Shown: in pieces, positions 37,680-46,582 of the stretch
How the letters are laid out: every line of letters starts with the position of its first letter
Numbering within the stretch: the stretch's first letter is position 1
Assembly (NCBI GenBank): GCA_000721375.1
Contig: JOGW01000011.1
Span: 124,001-188,000 of the forward strand
DNA: 64,000 nt
Direction: 5' to 3'
DNA from: Streptomyces sp. NRRL B-3428
Lineage (GTDB): Bacteria; Actinomycetota; Actinomycetes; Streptomycetales; Streptomycetaceae
The notes under the pieces: generated by a model
Told to the model about the DNA's origin: nothing
Databases searched by the model: none
What the model saw: the letters and a program-made list of their open reading frames with translations, nothing else
Program-made: the position numbers and the translations under genes

Positions 37680-39026
37680 ATGCCTTCAGGAAAAAGGAGT
37701 TACGGCGGTCGAAGACACCGCTGGGCAGCAGGGTTAGGGGTGGTCGCGCTCGGCGTCCTGGGGGGCGGGGCCGCTCTGGCGACTCCGGCGGCCGCGGCGC
37801 CGGCGGAGGTCGAGTTCGTCACGGTGTGCACACCGCCGTCGAACCTGGGTGTGCCGCCGATCGAGGGCCCCACCAAAGCGAAGATCTCCGTCGACAACGC
37901 GAACCCCAAGGTCGGCGACACGGTCAAGGTCACGTACGAGGTGACCAAGCCGGCCTCGGGCAACCCCACCAGCCTGCCCCTGCCGGAGAACATCATGAAG
38001 CCGCGGGGCACGGTGAAGCTCGGCGGAGCCCAGACCGCCGACGTCGCGGTCGAAGGCCCCCGCCAGAACACACCGGTGGCGGGGAACGCTCCGTTCCCGG
38101 CGTTCTCGATGACCGGCACGTTCACGGTCACCGCCCCCGGCGCCATCACGCTGTCGCCGGGCAACTACACCATCAACACCAACTACATCGTCGACATCGA
38201 CACCCCGTGTGTCATCAAGACCCCGCCCGCCCCGGTCTCCGAGACCATCACGGCGACCGGGGGCGGCGATCCGGTCAATCCGCGCTCGCTGTCGCTGAGC
38301 GCGCCCTCCGGTGCGCCCGGCGCGTCCGTACTCGTCACGCTCAAGGACTTCACCCCGAGCACGCCCGTCACGATCGCGGGCTGGAACGGGACCGGGGTCA
38401 CGGCCGACAAGTACGACGCCAGCACGGCCACCAACGGCACCATGACCGTCCGGCTGAAGGTCAACGATCCGGCCACGGTCGGCATCGTCGCCTTCGAAGG
38501 CGCGGCGTGGGATCCGGCGAAGGGCGCGGGCCCGCAGCCGTACACGGTCACCACTCCCGGTGGCGGCGGCACGACCCTGGACCAGAACCTCAAGTCCTCG
38601 GTCAAGGCAGGGCAGTTGACCATGACGCAGGCCGGTAACGCCGTCCTGATGTCAGGAGTCGACTTCGGCAAGGGCGGACCGTCCACCGGCGCGCTGCAGC
38701 AGGTGACGGTCAAGGACTTCCGCGGTGGCCCCGCGGGCTGGTCCCTGACCGGCAAGGTCACCAAGTTCACCGGTCCCGGCGGTGCCTACATCGACGCGGA
38801 CAAGCTGAGCTGGACGCCGAAGTGCGCCACCAAGGCGGGCAGCCCCAGCGTGTGCGCGGCGGGCAGTGCGGGTCAGGTCGGCAGTCAGGGCGCCACGCTC
38901 GCGCAGACGCCCAATGCCGCGCTGACCGGTGGTGAGTTCCAGATCGACGCCGGGCTTTCGCTGAACGTACCGGAGTTCACGGCACCCGGTGAGTACGCGG
39001 GTGTGCTCACGCTCACCCTCACCTGA
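37680..39026 (+). CDS. Secreted beta-sandwich protein, WxL-like
   Basis: 448 residues. Signal peptide ends near ATPAAA. Three regions: an N-terminal Ig-like segment with two Cys, a middle Ig-like segment (SLSAPSGAPGASVLVTLKDF), and a C-terminal domain (about 295-448) that ends VPEFTAPGEYAGVLTLTLT, the closing strand typical of WxL domains. In Firmicutes, WxL proteins stick to the wall together with DUF916/DUF3324 membrane proteins; one of that type follows here. No sortase motif. The function is inferred only. Confidence 0.72.
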   Translation: MPSGKRSYGGRRHRWAAGLGVVALGVLGGGAALATPAAAAPAEVEFVTVCTPPSNLGVPPIEGPTKAKISVDNANPKVGDTVKVTYEVTKPASGNPTSLPLPENIMKPRGTVKLGGAQTADVAVEGPRQNTPVAGNAPFPAFSMTGTFTVTAPGAITLSPGNYTINTNYIVDIDTPCVIKTPPAPVSETITATGGGDPVNPRSLSLSAPSGAPGASVLVTLKDFTPSTPVTIAGWNGTGVTADKYDASTATNGTMTVRLKVNDPATVGIVAFEGAAWDPAKGAGPQPYTVTTPGGGGTTLDQNLKSSVKAGQLTMTQAGNAVLMSGVDFGKGGPSTGALQQVTVKDFRGGPAGWSLTGKVTKFTGPGGAYIDADKLSWTPKCATKAGSPSVCAAGSAGQVGSQGATLAQTPNAALTGGEFQIDAGLSLNVPEFTAPGEYAGVLTLTLT

Positions 39027-39129
39027 CAGTCCCCCTCCTGTCAGAGCCTGTGTCATCACCCCGGTCGGATCAGCGCGCGGCGTCTGGTGCGTGCGATCGC
39101 AAGGCGGCCGGAAGTCCTCGTTTGGGGCC

Positions 39130-39154
39130 TCCCCTGCTCGAAGAGCTTGGGGAA
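39130..39154. repeat. Short form of the dispersed palindromic repeat
   Basis: TCCCCTGCTCG-AAGAGCTTGGGGAA, a deletion form of the 34-bp repeat at 39194-39227, inside the MITE-like element. Confidence 0.8.
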
Positions 39155-39193
39155 GGAGCTACTAGGGCTTCCGGCCAACGCGGCAATGGGGTC

Positions 39194-39227
39194 TCCCCTG
39201 CTCGAGCGAAGCCGAGAGCTTGGGGAA
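39194..39227. repeat. Dispersed palindromic repeat, full form
   Basis: TCCCCTGCTCGAGCGAA-GCCGAGAGCTTGGGGAA, 34 bp, matching the copy within the ABC fusion gene (11505-11538) at most positions. Confidence 0.85.
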
Positions 39228-39357
39228 GTGCGTGCCAGGCGTCGCGCGCCCGGCCGGGGTGATGACACAGGCTCTCGGTTCCGCACCCTTTTCCACCGGC
39301 GGGCCGGCCCCCTCACGGGCCGGTCCGCCATCCATACGTTTCCGGGGGTCCGCGCAC

Positions 39358-40335
39358 ATGTTCCTCATCAGAACGACCCGTCCGTACGCGGCACTTGCCG
39401 CCGCCTTCGCGCTGGTGACCGCGCTGCTCATGACGGTCGGCGCACCTGCTCCGGCGCACGCCGCCGACAACGGCCGCTGGTCGGTCTACCCCACGTCGGC
39501 CCAGCCCGGCGGGCGGCCCTACTTCTATCTCACGGCCGACCCCGGTACGACCCTGATGGACAAGGTCACCGTCACCAACAAGGCAGACGAGCCGCTGACT
39601 TTCAAGCTGTACGCGGCCGACGCCTACAACACCGCGCGCGACGGCGGGTTCGCCGTCCGCTCGCTCGGCGAGAAGCAGACCGGCGTCGGCGCCTGGGCCA
39701 AGCCCGAGAAGGCACGTGTGACGGTGCCGCCGGGTTCCTCGCTCGACGTCCCGGTCACGATCACCGTGCCGGAGAGCGCCGAGCCCGGTGACCACCCCGG
39801 CGCTCTGGTCGCCCTGGACGAGAAGGTGGATCCGGCCGAGGGCTCCGTCGAGGTCGGCGTGCAGCGGGCGGTCGGCGCGCGGATCTATCTGCGGGTGGGC
39901 GGTCCGACGATGCCCGCACTGTCCGTGGAGAACGTGCGGATGGAGCACAGCCAGCCGCTCGTTCCGGGCTTCGGCAAGAGCACCGCCACCATCACGTACA
40001 CGCTCTACAACCGCGGCAACGTGACCCTGAACCCGAAGGTCGAGCTGAGCGCGAAGGGCCTGTTCGGCCGCAAGCTGCTCGACCGCGATCTCACCAAGGT
40101 CCCCTCGGAGCTGCTGCCACGCCAGAAGGTGCAGCTGACCGAGCACTGGAGCGGCTCACCCCAACTCGACTGGGGCGATGTGCAGTTGACGGCCACGAGC
40201 GAGGACATCGAGTCCTCGGGCTCGGCCTCGTTCTTCGCGCTGCCGTGGCTGGTGGCGGCGGTTCTGTTCGGGGTGCTGCTCGGTGGGGGCGGCATGTGGT
40301 TCGCGAAGCGGCGAAAGGCCCGGCAGGCGGCTTGA
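39358..40335 (+). CDS. DUF916-like (WxL-interacting) membrane-anchored surface protein
   Basis: 325 residues. Signal peptide ends near APAHAA. An extracytoplasmic region follows with WSVYPTSAQPGGRPYFYLTADPG, DKVTVTNKADEPLTFKLYAADA and PGDHPGALVALDE, matching DUF916 (WxL-interacting protein). A second Ig-like part (STATITYTLYNRGNVTLNPKVEL) and a C-terminal membrane helix with a positive tail (KRRKARQAA) complete it. It is next to the WxL-like gene, from which it is separated by a MITE-like insertion. Confidence 0.75.
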   Translation: MFLIRTTRPYAALAAAFALVTALLMTVGAPAPAHAADNGRWSVYPTSAQPGGRPYFYLTADPGTTLMDKVTVTNKADEPLTFKLYAADAYNTARDGGFAVRSLGEKQTGVGAWAKPEKARVTVPPGSSLDVPVTITVPESAEPGDHPGALVALDEKVDPAEGSVEVGVQRAVGARIYLRVGGPTMPALSVENVRMEHSQPLVPGFGKSTATITYTLYNRGNVTLNPKVELSAKGLFGRKLLDRDLTKVPSELLPRQKVQLTEHWSGSPQLDWGDVQLTATSEDIESSGSASFFALPWLVAAVLFGVLLGGGGMWFAKRRKARQAA

Positions 40336-40382
40336 GTTCTCGACGGGTCACGGGGAGCGGGCGCGCTCTGCGGCGAGTGCGG

Positions 40383-41519
40383 CTACCGCTCCCCGAACCC
40401 GATCGTCGGCACGGCCCGTCTCAGCGGCCAGGGCCGTGAGGACTGAGGGACAAGACCCTCCAGGAACGCGTACCTCCGCAGGGCGGCAGGATCCTGATCC
40501 TCGTACGACTGGATCCTGCGCCACCATGCCCCGATCTCCGCCCACCCGGGCGCCGACAGCGAGCCCCCGAACTCCTGGACGGAGAGCGCGGCCGTGAGGC
40601 CGGCGAAGGCGAGGCGGTCGGCGAGCGGCCAGCCCGCGAGCGTGCCGGTGACGAAGCCCGCGACGAACACATCGCCCGCGCCGGTCGGGTCAAGCGCCTC
40701 CACCGCGATGGCCGGCACCTCGGCGGTCTCGCCGGTGCGCCCGTCCACGGCATACGCGCCCTCCGCGCCGAGCGTGACCACCGCGAGCGGTACATGGGCG
40801 GTCAGCGCCCGTGCCGCCGCGCGCGGGCAGTCGGTGCGCGTGTAGCGCATCGCCTCCTCGGCGTTGGGCAGGAAGGCCTCGCAGTGCGCGAGGTCGGGGA
40901 GCCCGGCGAGATCCCAGCGTCCGGTCTCGTCCCAGCCCACATCCGCGAAGATCATCGTGCCCTTGGCGGCGGCCTGCGCCACCCAGTCCTCGCGCACACC
41001 GGGCGAGAGCGAGGCGATGGCCGCGCGGGAGCGGGGCGGGCAGTCGGGGGCGGGCTCGGCGGGCGGGGCGTCATGGCCGTGCGAGACCATCGTGCGCTCG
41101 CCCTCGTACGCCATCGAGATCGTGACCGGCGAATGCCAGCCGGGCACGGTGCGCGACTGCGAGAGGTCGATGCCCTCGCCCTGCTCAAGGGCGTCCCAGC
41201 AGTACGACCCGTAATGGTCGTCACCGAACGCGGCCGCGAGCGAGGTGCGCAGGCCGAGCCGGGCGAGCGCTGTCGCCATGTTGGCCACGCCGCCGGGGCT
41301 CTGGCCCATCCCGCGCGCCCAGGACTCCGTGCCCCGCACGGGGGCGGAATCGAGCCCGGTGAAGATGATGTCGAGGAAGACGGTGCCGGTCAGATACACG
41401 TCCCAGGGCGGTTCACCGGACGTACGCAGGGCCGCGAGCGGGTCGAGACAGCCCTTGTCGGAGGCCGCTCCGAAGCGGCCGTCACCATTGAGCGGCCGGG
41501 TGCCGTCGATAGCGCTCAC
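40383..41519 (-). CDS. PfkB-family carbohydrate kinase
   Basis: 378 residues. Signature 1 region GQSPGGVANMATALARLG; signature 2 DPTGAGDVFVAGF carries the catalytic Asp and anion hole. The substrate is not evident; ribokinase-, fructokinase- or 2-keto-3-deoxygluconate-type kinases all share this fold. The GTG at 41519 is preceded by GGAGC. Divergent from a GH4 glycosidase, 106 bp away. Confidence 0.88.
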   Translation of the reverse strand: MSAIDGTRPLNGDGRFGAASDKGCLDPLAALRTSGEPPWDVYLTGTVFLDIIFTGLDSAPVRGTESWARGMGQSPGGVANMATALARLGLRTSLAAAFGDDHYGSYCWDALEQGEGIDLSQSRTVPGWHSPVTISMAYEGERTMVSHGHDAPPAEPAPDCPPRSRAAIASLSPGVREDWVAQAAAKGTMIFADVGWDETGRWDLAGLPDLAHCEAFLPNAEEAMRYTRTDCPRAAARALTAHVPLAVVTLGAEGAYAVDGRTGETAEVPAIAVEALDPTGAGDVFVAGFVTGTLAGWPLADRLAFAGLTAALSVQEFGGSLSAPGWAEIGAWWRRIQSYEDQDPAALRRYAFLEGLVPQSSRPWPLRRAVPTIGFGER

Positions 41520-41625
41520 GAGGTGCTCCGTACGAGATATGCCTGCAGATCCGGACAGTCTGCCCCATGGCACTGACAATCCCCGGAGACGTCGGCCGCG
41601 CGCTGGCTCGGGTAACTTCCGGGGC

Positions 41626-42927
41626 ATGAGGCTGACGATTCTGGGTGGCGGCGGATTCCGTGTTCCGCTGGTGTACGGGGCGCTGGTGGGGTCGGAGGTG
41701 ACGGAACTGACCTTGTACGACACGGACCGGGCGCGGCTCGACGTCGTACGGTCGGTGATCGAAGGGCGGGGCGCGAAGGGCCCGGCGGTGCGGATCGCCG
41801 AGGATCTCGACGACGCCGTACGCGGCGCCGACTTCGTGTTCTCCGCGATCCGCGTCGGCGGTACCGCGGGACGTGTACGCGACGAGCGCGTGCCCCTTGG
41901 CGAGGGTGTGCTCGGCCAGGAGACGGTCGGCGCGGGCGGGGTCCTCTACGGGCTGCGCACGATCCCGGTCGCCCTGCGGATCGCCGAACGCGTCAAGGCG
42001 CTCGCGCCCGGTGCCTGGGTCATCAACTTCACCAACCCCGCGGGCATGGTGACCGAGGCGATGTCCTCGGTGCTCGGCGAGCGCGTGATCGGCATCTGCG
42101 ACTCGCCCGTCGGTCTCGTACGGCGTGCGGCGCGCGCCGCCGGCGCGGATCCGGACCAGGTCCGTTATGACTACGTGGGCCTCAACCACCTCGGCTGGCT
42201 GCGGAAGTTGACCGCCCCCGACGGGCACGACCTGCTGCCAGGACTGCTGGCCGACCCCGCGCGCCTGGCCTCCTTCGAGGAGGGAAGGCTCTTCGGCGCG
42301 ACCTGGCTGCGTGCGCTCGGCTCGCTGCCCAACGAGTATCTGCACTACTACTACTTCCGCCGCGAGACCCTCGCCTCCGTACGGGATGCGGACGAGACCC
42401 GCGGGGAGTTCCTCGACCAGCAGCAGGGCGGCTTCTTCGCGCGCGCGTCCGCACAGCCCGCGAGGGCCTACGAGTTGTGGGAGGCGACCCGTCAGGAGCG
42501 CGAGTCGACGTACATGGCGGAGTCCCGTGCGGCGAGCGGCGGCTGGGAGCGCGACGCCTGCGATCTGGACGGCGGAGGCTACGACCAGGTGGCGCTCGCG
42601 CTGATGCGGGCGCTGTCCTCACGGCAGGACACGCGGTTGATCCTCAACGTACGCAATGGGACGACGGTCCCCGAGCTGCCCGCCGACGCGATCATCGAGA
42701 CGGTCTGCGCGGTGGACGCCACCGGCGCCCGCCCGCTGCCCTGCGACCCCCTCGGACCGGCCGAGTTGGGGCTGATGCTGCAGCTCAAGGCGGTGGAGCG
42801 GGCAGCGGTCGAGGCGGCGGTGTTCAAGGACCGCGATGCCGCGCTCAGGGCGCTGGCCCTGCATCCGCTCGTGGACTCACCGGCCGTCGCCGAGCGGATC
42901 CTGGAGCGGGCGGTCGCCGGCGCTTAG
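41626..42927 (+). CDS. GH4-family 6-phospho-beta-glucosidase
   Basis: 433 residues. NAD- and metal-dependent GH4. N-terminal Rossmann motif MRLTILGGGGFRVP; conserved NFTNPAGMVTEA, the metal Cys in ICDSPVG and NHLGW carrying the metal His. It hydrolyses phosphorylated or plain glycosides by an oxidation-elimination mechanism. The product may feed the divergent kinase. TAACTT at 41613-41618 lies 7 nt from the ATG and could be a -10 of a leaderless mRNA. Confidence 0.9.
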   Translation: MRLTILGGGGFRVPLVYGALVGSEVTELTLYDTDRARLDVVRSVIEGRGAKGPAVRIAEDLDDAVRGADFVFSAIRVGGTAGRVRDERVPLGEGVLGQETVGAGGVLYGLRTIPVALRIAERVKALAPGAWVINFTNPAGMVTEAMSSVLGERVIGICDSPVGLVRRAARAAGADPDQVRYDYVGLNHLGWLRKLTAPDGHDLLPGLLADPARLASFEEGRLFGATWLRALGSLPNEYLHYYYFRRETLASVRDADETRGEFLDQQQGGFFARASAQPARAYELWEATRQERESTYMAESRAASGGWERDACDLDGGGYDQVALALMRALSSRQDTRLILNVRNGTTVPELPADAIIETVCAVDATGARPLPCDPLGPAELGLMLQLKAVERAAVEAAVFKDRDAALRALALHPLVDSPAVAERILERAVAGA

Positions 42928-42994
42928 GCGGGCGGTCACCGGCGCTTGGCGGTCGCCGGCGCTTGAGCGGGCGGTCACCAGCGCTTGGCGGTCC
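42906..42994. repeat. Four-copy GCGGTC(G/A)CC(G/A)GCGCTT repeat at convergent gene ends
   Basis: Four copies with spacing of 17-22 bp span the end of the GH4 gene and the end of the dehydratase gene. The last copies encode the C-terminal residues of the dehydratase, so repeat changes would alter protein ends. Confidence 0.78.
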
Positions 42995-44249
42995 ACCCCG
43001 GCTCGGCGATCCGCATGGCCGCCGCGTCGTCCCGGTCCCGCATCCGGCCGTCGTCCGCCAGCCACCGCCGATGCAGCAGGCCGAGGCGCTCCCGGTCGAG
43101 TTCGACCCCGAGACCGGGAGCGTCCGACACCTCCACCCGTCCGTCCTTGAAGGCGATCCGCCGCGTCAGGACCTCCTCGGTCACCCACGGGTAGTGGCTG
43201 TCGCAGGCGTACCCCAGATTCGGGACGGTGGCGGCGACCTGGGTCATCGAGGCCAGGCTGATGCCCAGATGGATGTTGGAGTGCATGGACACTCCGACAC
43301 CGAACGTCCTGCAGAGCGCGGCAAGTTCCCGCGTACGCCGCAGCCCGCCGAAGTAGTGGTGGTCGCAGAGCACCACCTGGACCGCACCCTTGGCGAAGGC
43401 CTCCGGTATCTCCTCGAAGGTCGTCACGCACATGTTGGTCGCCAGCGGCACATCGGTGGCTGCGGCCACCTCGGCCATCGCGGGCGTCCCGGTGGCCGGG
43501 TCCTCCAGATACTCCAGTACGTCACCGAGTTCGCGCGCCACGTACAGCGAAGTCTCCGTACTCCAGGCCCCGTTGGGATCGAGCCGCAGCGGCTTGCCCG
43601 GAAAGGCCGCCGCGAGCGCGCGGACCGCCGCGATCTCCTCGTCGGGCGCGAGGACACCGCCCTTCAGCTTGAAGGAGGCGAACCCGTGCTCCTCGACGAG
43701 CCGCCGCGCCTGCGCCACCACGGCCGCCGGGTCGAGCGCGGCCGGCCACCCGTCCCGCTCCCCCGCAGCGCCGGGGTGCTCGGCCCACCGGTAGAAGAGA
43801 TACGCGCTGTAGTCGACGGCGTCGCGCACCTTGCCGCCGAGCAACGCGTGCACGGGCAGTCCGAGCGCTTTGCCGAGCGCGTCGAGACAGGCCACCTCGA
43901 AACCGGAGACCACGGAGAGCCGCAGCTTGTCCGCGCTCTGCACCCCGCGCAGACCGCCGGCGTCGAGGCCGCCGCCCGTGGTCTCGCAGACCCGGTCGGC
44001 CAAGGCGAACAGACCGTTGATGTCCGAGACCGGCCGGCCCCGGAGCGCTTCGACCAACGGCCGGGCGAGATCGAGGTACTTGGTGTCACCGTAGGTCTCG
44101 CCGATGCCGGTGATCCCGTCGGCGGTCTCCACCTCGACGATCAGCCGCGGGGTGTACGGCTGGTGCACGCCCTGGGTGTTCAGGAGCGGCGGGTCCGCGA
44201 TGAGGACCGGGGTGAGACGTACGGCCGCGATCGTCAGGTTCGGCGCCAT
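42975..44249 (-). CDS. Enolase-superfamily dehydratase (glucarate dehydratase-like)
   Basis: 424 residues. N-terminal capping domain, then a barrel with the Lys pair in FASFKLKGG, metal ligands LRLDPNGAW, EDPATG and TNMCV, and the catalytic His in VGVSMHSNIHLG. YGDTKYLDLARPL and CETTGGGLDAGG match glucarate dehydratases. It would dehydrate D-glucarate (or a related aldarate). The start is ATG 44249 or 44258. Divergent from an IclR regulator. Confidence 0.85.
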   Translation of the reverse strand: MAPNLTIAAVRLTPVLIADPPLLNTQGVHQPYTPRLIVEVETADGITGIGETYGDTKYLDLARPLVEALRGRPVSDINGLFALADRVCETTGGGLDAGGLRGVQSADKLRLSVVSGFEVACLDALGKALGLPVHALLGGKVRDAVDYSAYLFYRWAEHPGAAGERDGWPAALDPAAVVAQARRLVEEHGFASFKLKGGVLAPDEEIAAVRALAAAFPGKPLRLDPNGAWSTETSLYVARELGDVLEYLEDPATGTPAMAEVAAATDVPLATNMCVTTFEEIPEAFAKGAVQVVLCDHHYFGGLRRTRELAALCRTFGVGVSMHSNIHLGISLASMTQVAATVPNLGYACDSHYPWVTEEVLTRRIAFKDGRVEVSDAPGLGVELDRERLGLLHRRWLADDGRMRDRDDAAAMRIAEPGWTAKRW

Positions 44250-44279
44250 GGCAGCCATCCCAGCCTGCCTCCGAGAGCG

Positions 44280-44308
44280 GGTCAAGGGTGCGTTCCGCGC
44301 CCCTGACC
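44280..44308. promoter_or_regulatory. Imperfect inverted repeat, candidate IclR operator
   Basis: GGTCAAGGG (44280-44288) and CCCCTGACC (44300-44308) match at 8 of 9 positions with an 11-bp spacer, between the divergent dehydratase and IclR genes. Confidence 0.5.
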
Positions 44309-44331
44309 GACGCACGATTACGATCTGCGGC

Positions 44332-45126
44332 ATGCCGGAACAGGAGATCCCCACCGGGGGTGTACGCGAGGTGAAGTCGGCCGCGCGCACCGTCGAGCTG
44401 CTCGAAGTGCTCGCCCGGCGCGGCGACCGTCCCGCGCGCCTTCGCGAACTCGCCGAGGAGCTGGGTGTCCCCCGCAGCTCGATGTACGCGCTCCTTCAGA
44501 CGCTGATCGACCGCGGCTGGGTGCGCACGGACACGACCGGTTCGCTGTACGGCATCGGCATCCACGCCCTGCTGACCGGCACCAGCTACCTGGACAGCGA
44601 TCCTCGCGTACGGATCGCACGGCCGTTTCTCGACGAGGCCTCCGACGCGCTCGGCGAGACCATTCATCTGGCCCGCCTCGACGGCGCGGACGTGGTGTAT
44701 CTGGCCACACGCGAGTCGCATGAATACCTGCGCACGTTCTCCCGCGTGGGCCGCCGGCTGCCCGCGCACGCGGGTGCGCTCGGCAAGGCGCTGCTCGCCG
44801 AGGCGATGGAACAGCGGCTGCCACAGGGCGAGTTGGAGCAGCTCACCCCGCACACCCGCACCGCACCCGGTGCCCTGGCCGCCGATCTGGCCGAGGTGCG
44901 CGAGCGCGGCTACGCCGTCGAACGCGAGGAGAGCGTCCTCGGGATCGCGGGCTTCGGTTTCGCGCTGCGCTACGACGACCCGGCGGTGGACGCGATCAGC
45001 TGCTCGGTACCGCTCGCGCGGCTGACCGGGGAGCACGAGCGGCGGATCGTGGCGGTGATGGCGGAGATCCGTACGAAGATCGAGTCCGTGACCCCGCGCG
45101 CGACCCACGGACCGCAGTGGCGCTGA
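44332..45126 (+). CDS. IclR-family transcriptional regulator
   Basis: 264 residues. Winged helix (RLRELAEELGVPRSSMYALLQTLIDRGWV), then the IclR effector domain (IHLARLDGADVVYLATRES, AHAGALGKALLAE, YAVEREESVLGIAGFGF). Divergent position points to control of the dehydratase, with aldarate or its product as effector (inference). Confidence 0.93.
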   Translation: MPEQEIPTGGVREVKSAARTVELLEVLARRGDRPARLRELAEELGVPRSSMYALLQTLIDRGWVRTDTTGSLYGIGIHALLTGTSYLDSDPRVRIARPFLDEASDALGETIHLARLDGADVVYLATRESHEYLRTFSRVGRRLPAHAGALGKALLAEAMEQRLPQGELEQLTPHTRTAPGALAADLAEVRERGYAVEREESVLGIAGFGFALRYDDPAVDAISCSVPLARLTGEHERRIVAVMAEIRTKIESVTPRATHGPQWR

Positions 45127-45138
45127 GCGGCAGCGGTA

Positions 45139-46044
45139 TCAGCTGCGCTTCGGCACGGGGACCCGCATCAGGTCCTCCGCCACCGTCAGCTCACCCGTGA
45201 ACCCGGCCGCCCGCGCCTGCCGTTCGAACTCGGACGGATCGGTGTAGCGCTGGGAGAAGTGCGTCAGTACGAGATGCCGCACTCCGGCCTCGCGCGCGAC
45301 CGTCGCCGCCTGTCCGGCGGTCAAGTGGCCGTGGTCCTCGGCCAGTCGGACATCCTCGTCGAGGAAGGTCGACTCGATGACCAGCAAGTCGCAGCCGTCC
45401 GCCAGCCCCCGCACGCCGTCGCACAGCCGCGTGTCCATCACGAAGGCGAACCGCTGCCCGCGCCGCAGCTCGCTCACATCGTCCAGGGAGACGCCCCCGA
45501 GCACCCCGTCCCGCTGCAGCCGCCCCACGTCAGGACCCGCGATCCCGTGCGCGCGCAGCGCCTCGGGCAGCATCCGCCGGCCGTCGGGCTCGACGAGCCG
45601 GTAGCCGAAGGACTCGACCGGGTGCGAGAGCCTGCGTGCTTCGAGGCGGTACGAGGGTGTCTCGGCCAGCACACCGTCCTCGGCGACGGGAACCTGCGTC
45701 AACTGCACGGACTCCCGATAGGCCGTCGCGTACCGCAGCCGCTCGAAGAAGTGCTGACCGCTCGCCGGATAGTGCGCGGTGACCGGGTGCGGGACGCGGT
45801 CGAGGTTGATCCGCTGGATGACGCCCGCGAGTCCCAGCGAGTGGTCCCCGTGGAAGTGCGTGACGCAGATCCGGTTCAGGTCGTGCGCGGCGACCCCGGC
45901 CCGCAGCATCTGCCGCTGCGTGCCCTCACCGGGATCGAAGAGGATGCCCTCGCCGTCCCAGCGCAGCAGATAGCCGTTGTGGTTGCGGTGGCGGGTGGGC
46001 ACTTGGCTTGCGGTGCCGAGCACCACGAATTCCCGTGCGGACAA
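45139..46044 (-). CDS. rnz: Ribonuclease Z (tRNase Z)
   Basis: 301 residues. Cleaves the 3' trailer of tRNA precursors. Metal motif [15 protein letters not shown]; further ligands in VMDTRLCDG and [12 protein letters not shown]. The N-terminus [24 protein letters not shown] is conserved. The likely start is TTG 46044 (LSAREF), as no ATG or GTG fits the conserved beginning. A HIT gene lies 40 bp upstream on the same strand. Confidence 0.93.
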   Translation of the reverse strand: MSAREFVVLGTASQVPTRHRNHNGYLLRWDGEGILFDPGEGTQRQMLRAGVAAHDLNRICVTHFHGDHSLGLAGVIQRINLDRVPHPVTAHYPASGQHFFERLRYATAYRESVQLTQVPVAEDGVLAETPSYRLEARRLSHPVESFGYRLVEPDGRRMLPEALRAHGIAGPDVGRLQRDGVLGGVSLDDVSELRRGQRFAFVMDTRLCDGVRGLADGCDLLVIESTFLDEDVRLAEDHGHLTAGQAATVAREAGVRHLVLTHFSQRYTDPSEFERQARAAGFTGELTVAEDLMRVPVPKRS

Positions 46045-46084
46045 CTGAGCTCGACCGTTCTCGTGACTGGTTAGGTGTGCCGCG

Positions 46085-46438
46085 TCAGCCGGGCGGCCAC
46101 TGCAGACCGCGCCCGCCGAGGACATGGGCGTGCGCGTGGAACACCGTCTGGCCGGCGCCGGAGCCGGTGTTGAAAACGATCCGGTAACTGTCCTGCTTCT
46201 CCTCGGCGGCGACCTCACCGGCCTCGCGCAGCACATCCGCGGCGATGGCCGGCTCGGCGGCGGCGAGCGCGGCGGCGTCCGGGTGGTGCACCTTGGGGAT
46301 CACCAGGACGTGGGTCGGCGCCTGCGGGTTGATGTCCCGGAACGCGACAGTCGTCTCGGTCTCCCGTACGACCGTGGCCGGCACCTCGCCCGCCACGATC
46401 TTGCAGAACAGGCAGTCGGCCTGCGGTTCTCCGGCCAT
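46085..46438 (-). CDS. HIT (histidine triad) family protein
   Basis: 117 residues. [16 protein letters not shown] at the N-terminus and the triad motif [15 protein letters not shown] near the end. Nucleotide hydrolase of the HINT type acting on AMP-lysine or similar phosphoramidates. The ATG has GAGGGAGG upstream. Probable operon with rnz. Confidence 0.94.
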   Translation of the reverse strand: MAGEPQADCLFCKIVAGEVPATVVRETETTVAFRDINPQAPTHVLVIPKVHHPDAAALAAAEPAIAADVLREAGEVAAEEKQDSYRIVFNTGSGAGQTVFHAHAHVLGGRGLQWPPG

Positions 46439-46582
46439 GAGGCCGCCTCCCTCTAGGTCCGTCGATCAGTTGTTGCGCATGCTACAAGGGGCCGGCATGC
46501 GGTCCGGGGCCCTCCGTTTCTGTGACCTATCTGTGCTCTGCGCCATCGCTGCAACGCGTGAGGCATGAGTAAGGTCCCGTGA

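Larger units (their letters stand above)
39043..39275. mobile_element. MITE-like element with perfect 22-bp terminal inverted repeats
   Basis: AGAGCCTGTGTCATCACCCC+GG at 39043-39064 and its exact complement at 39254-39275. Inside, further inverted repeats (GGCCGGAAG 39106-39114 / CTTCCGGCC 39168-39176) and two copies of the palindromic Streptomyces repeat occur. 233 bp, non-coding, so it would need a transposase in trans. No clear target-site duplication was seen. Confidence 0.75.
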
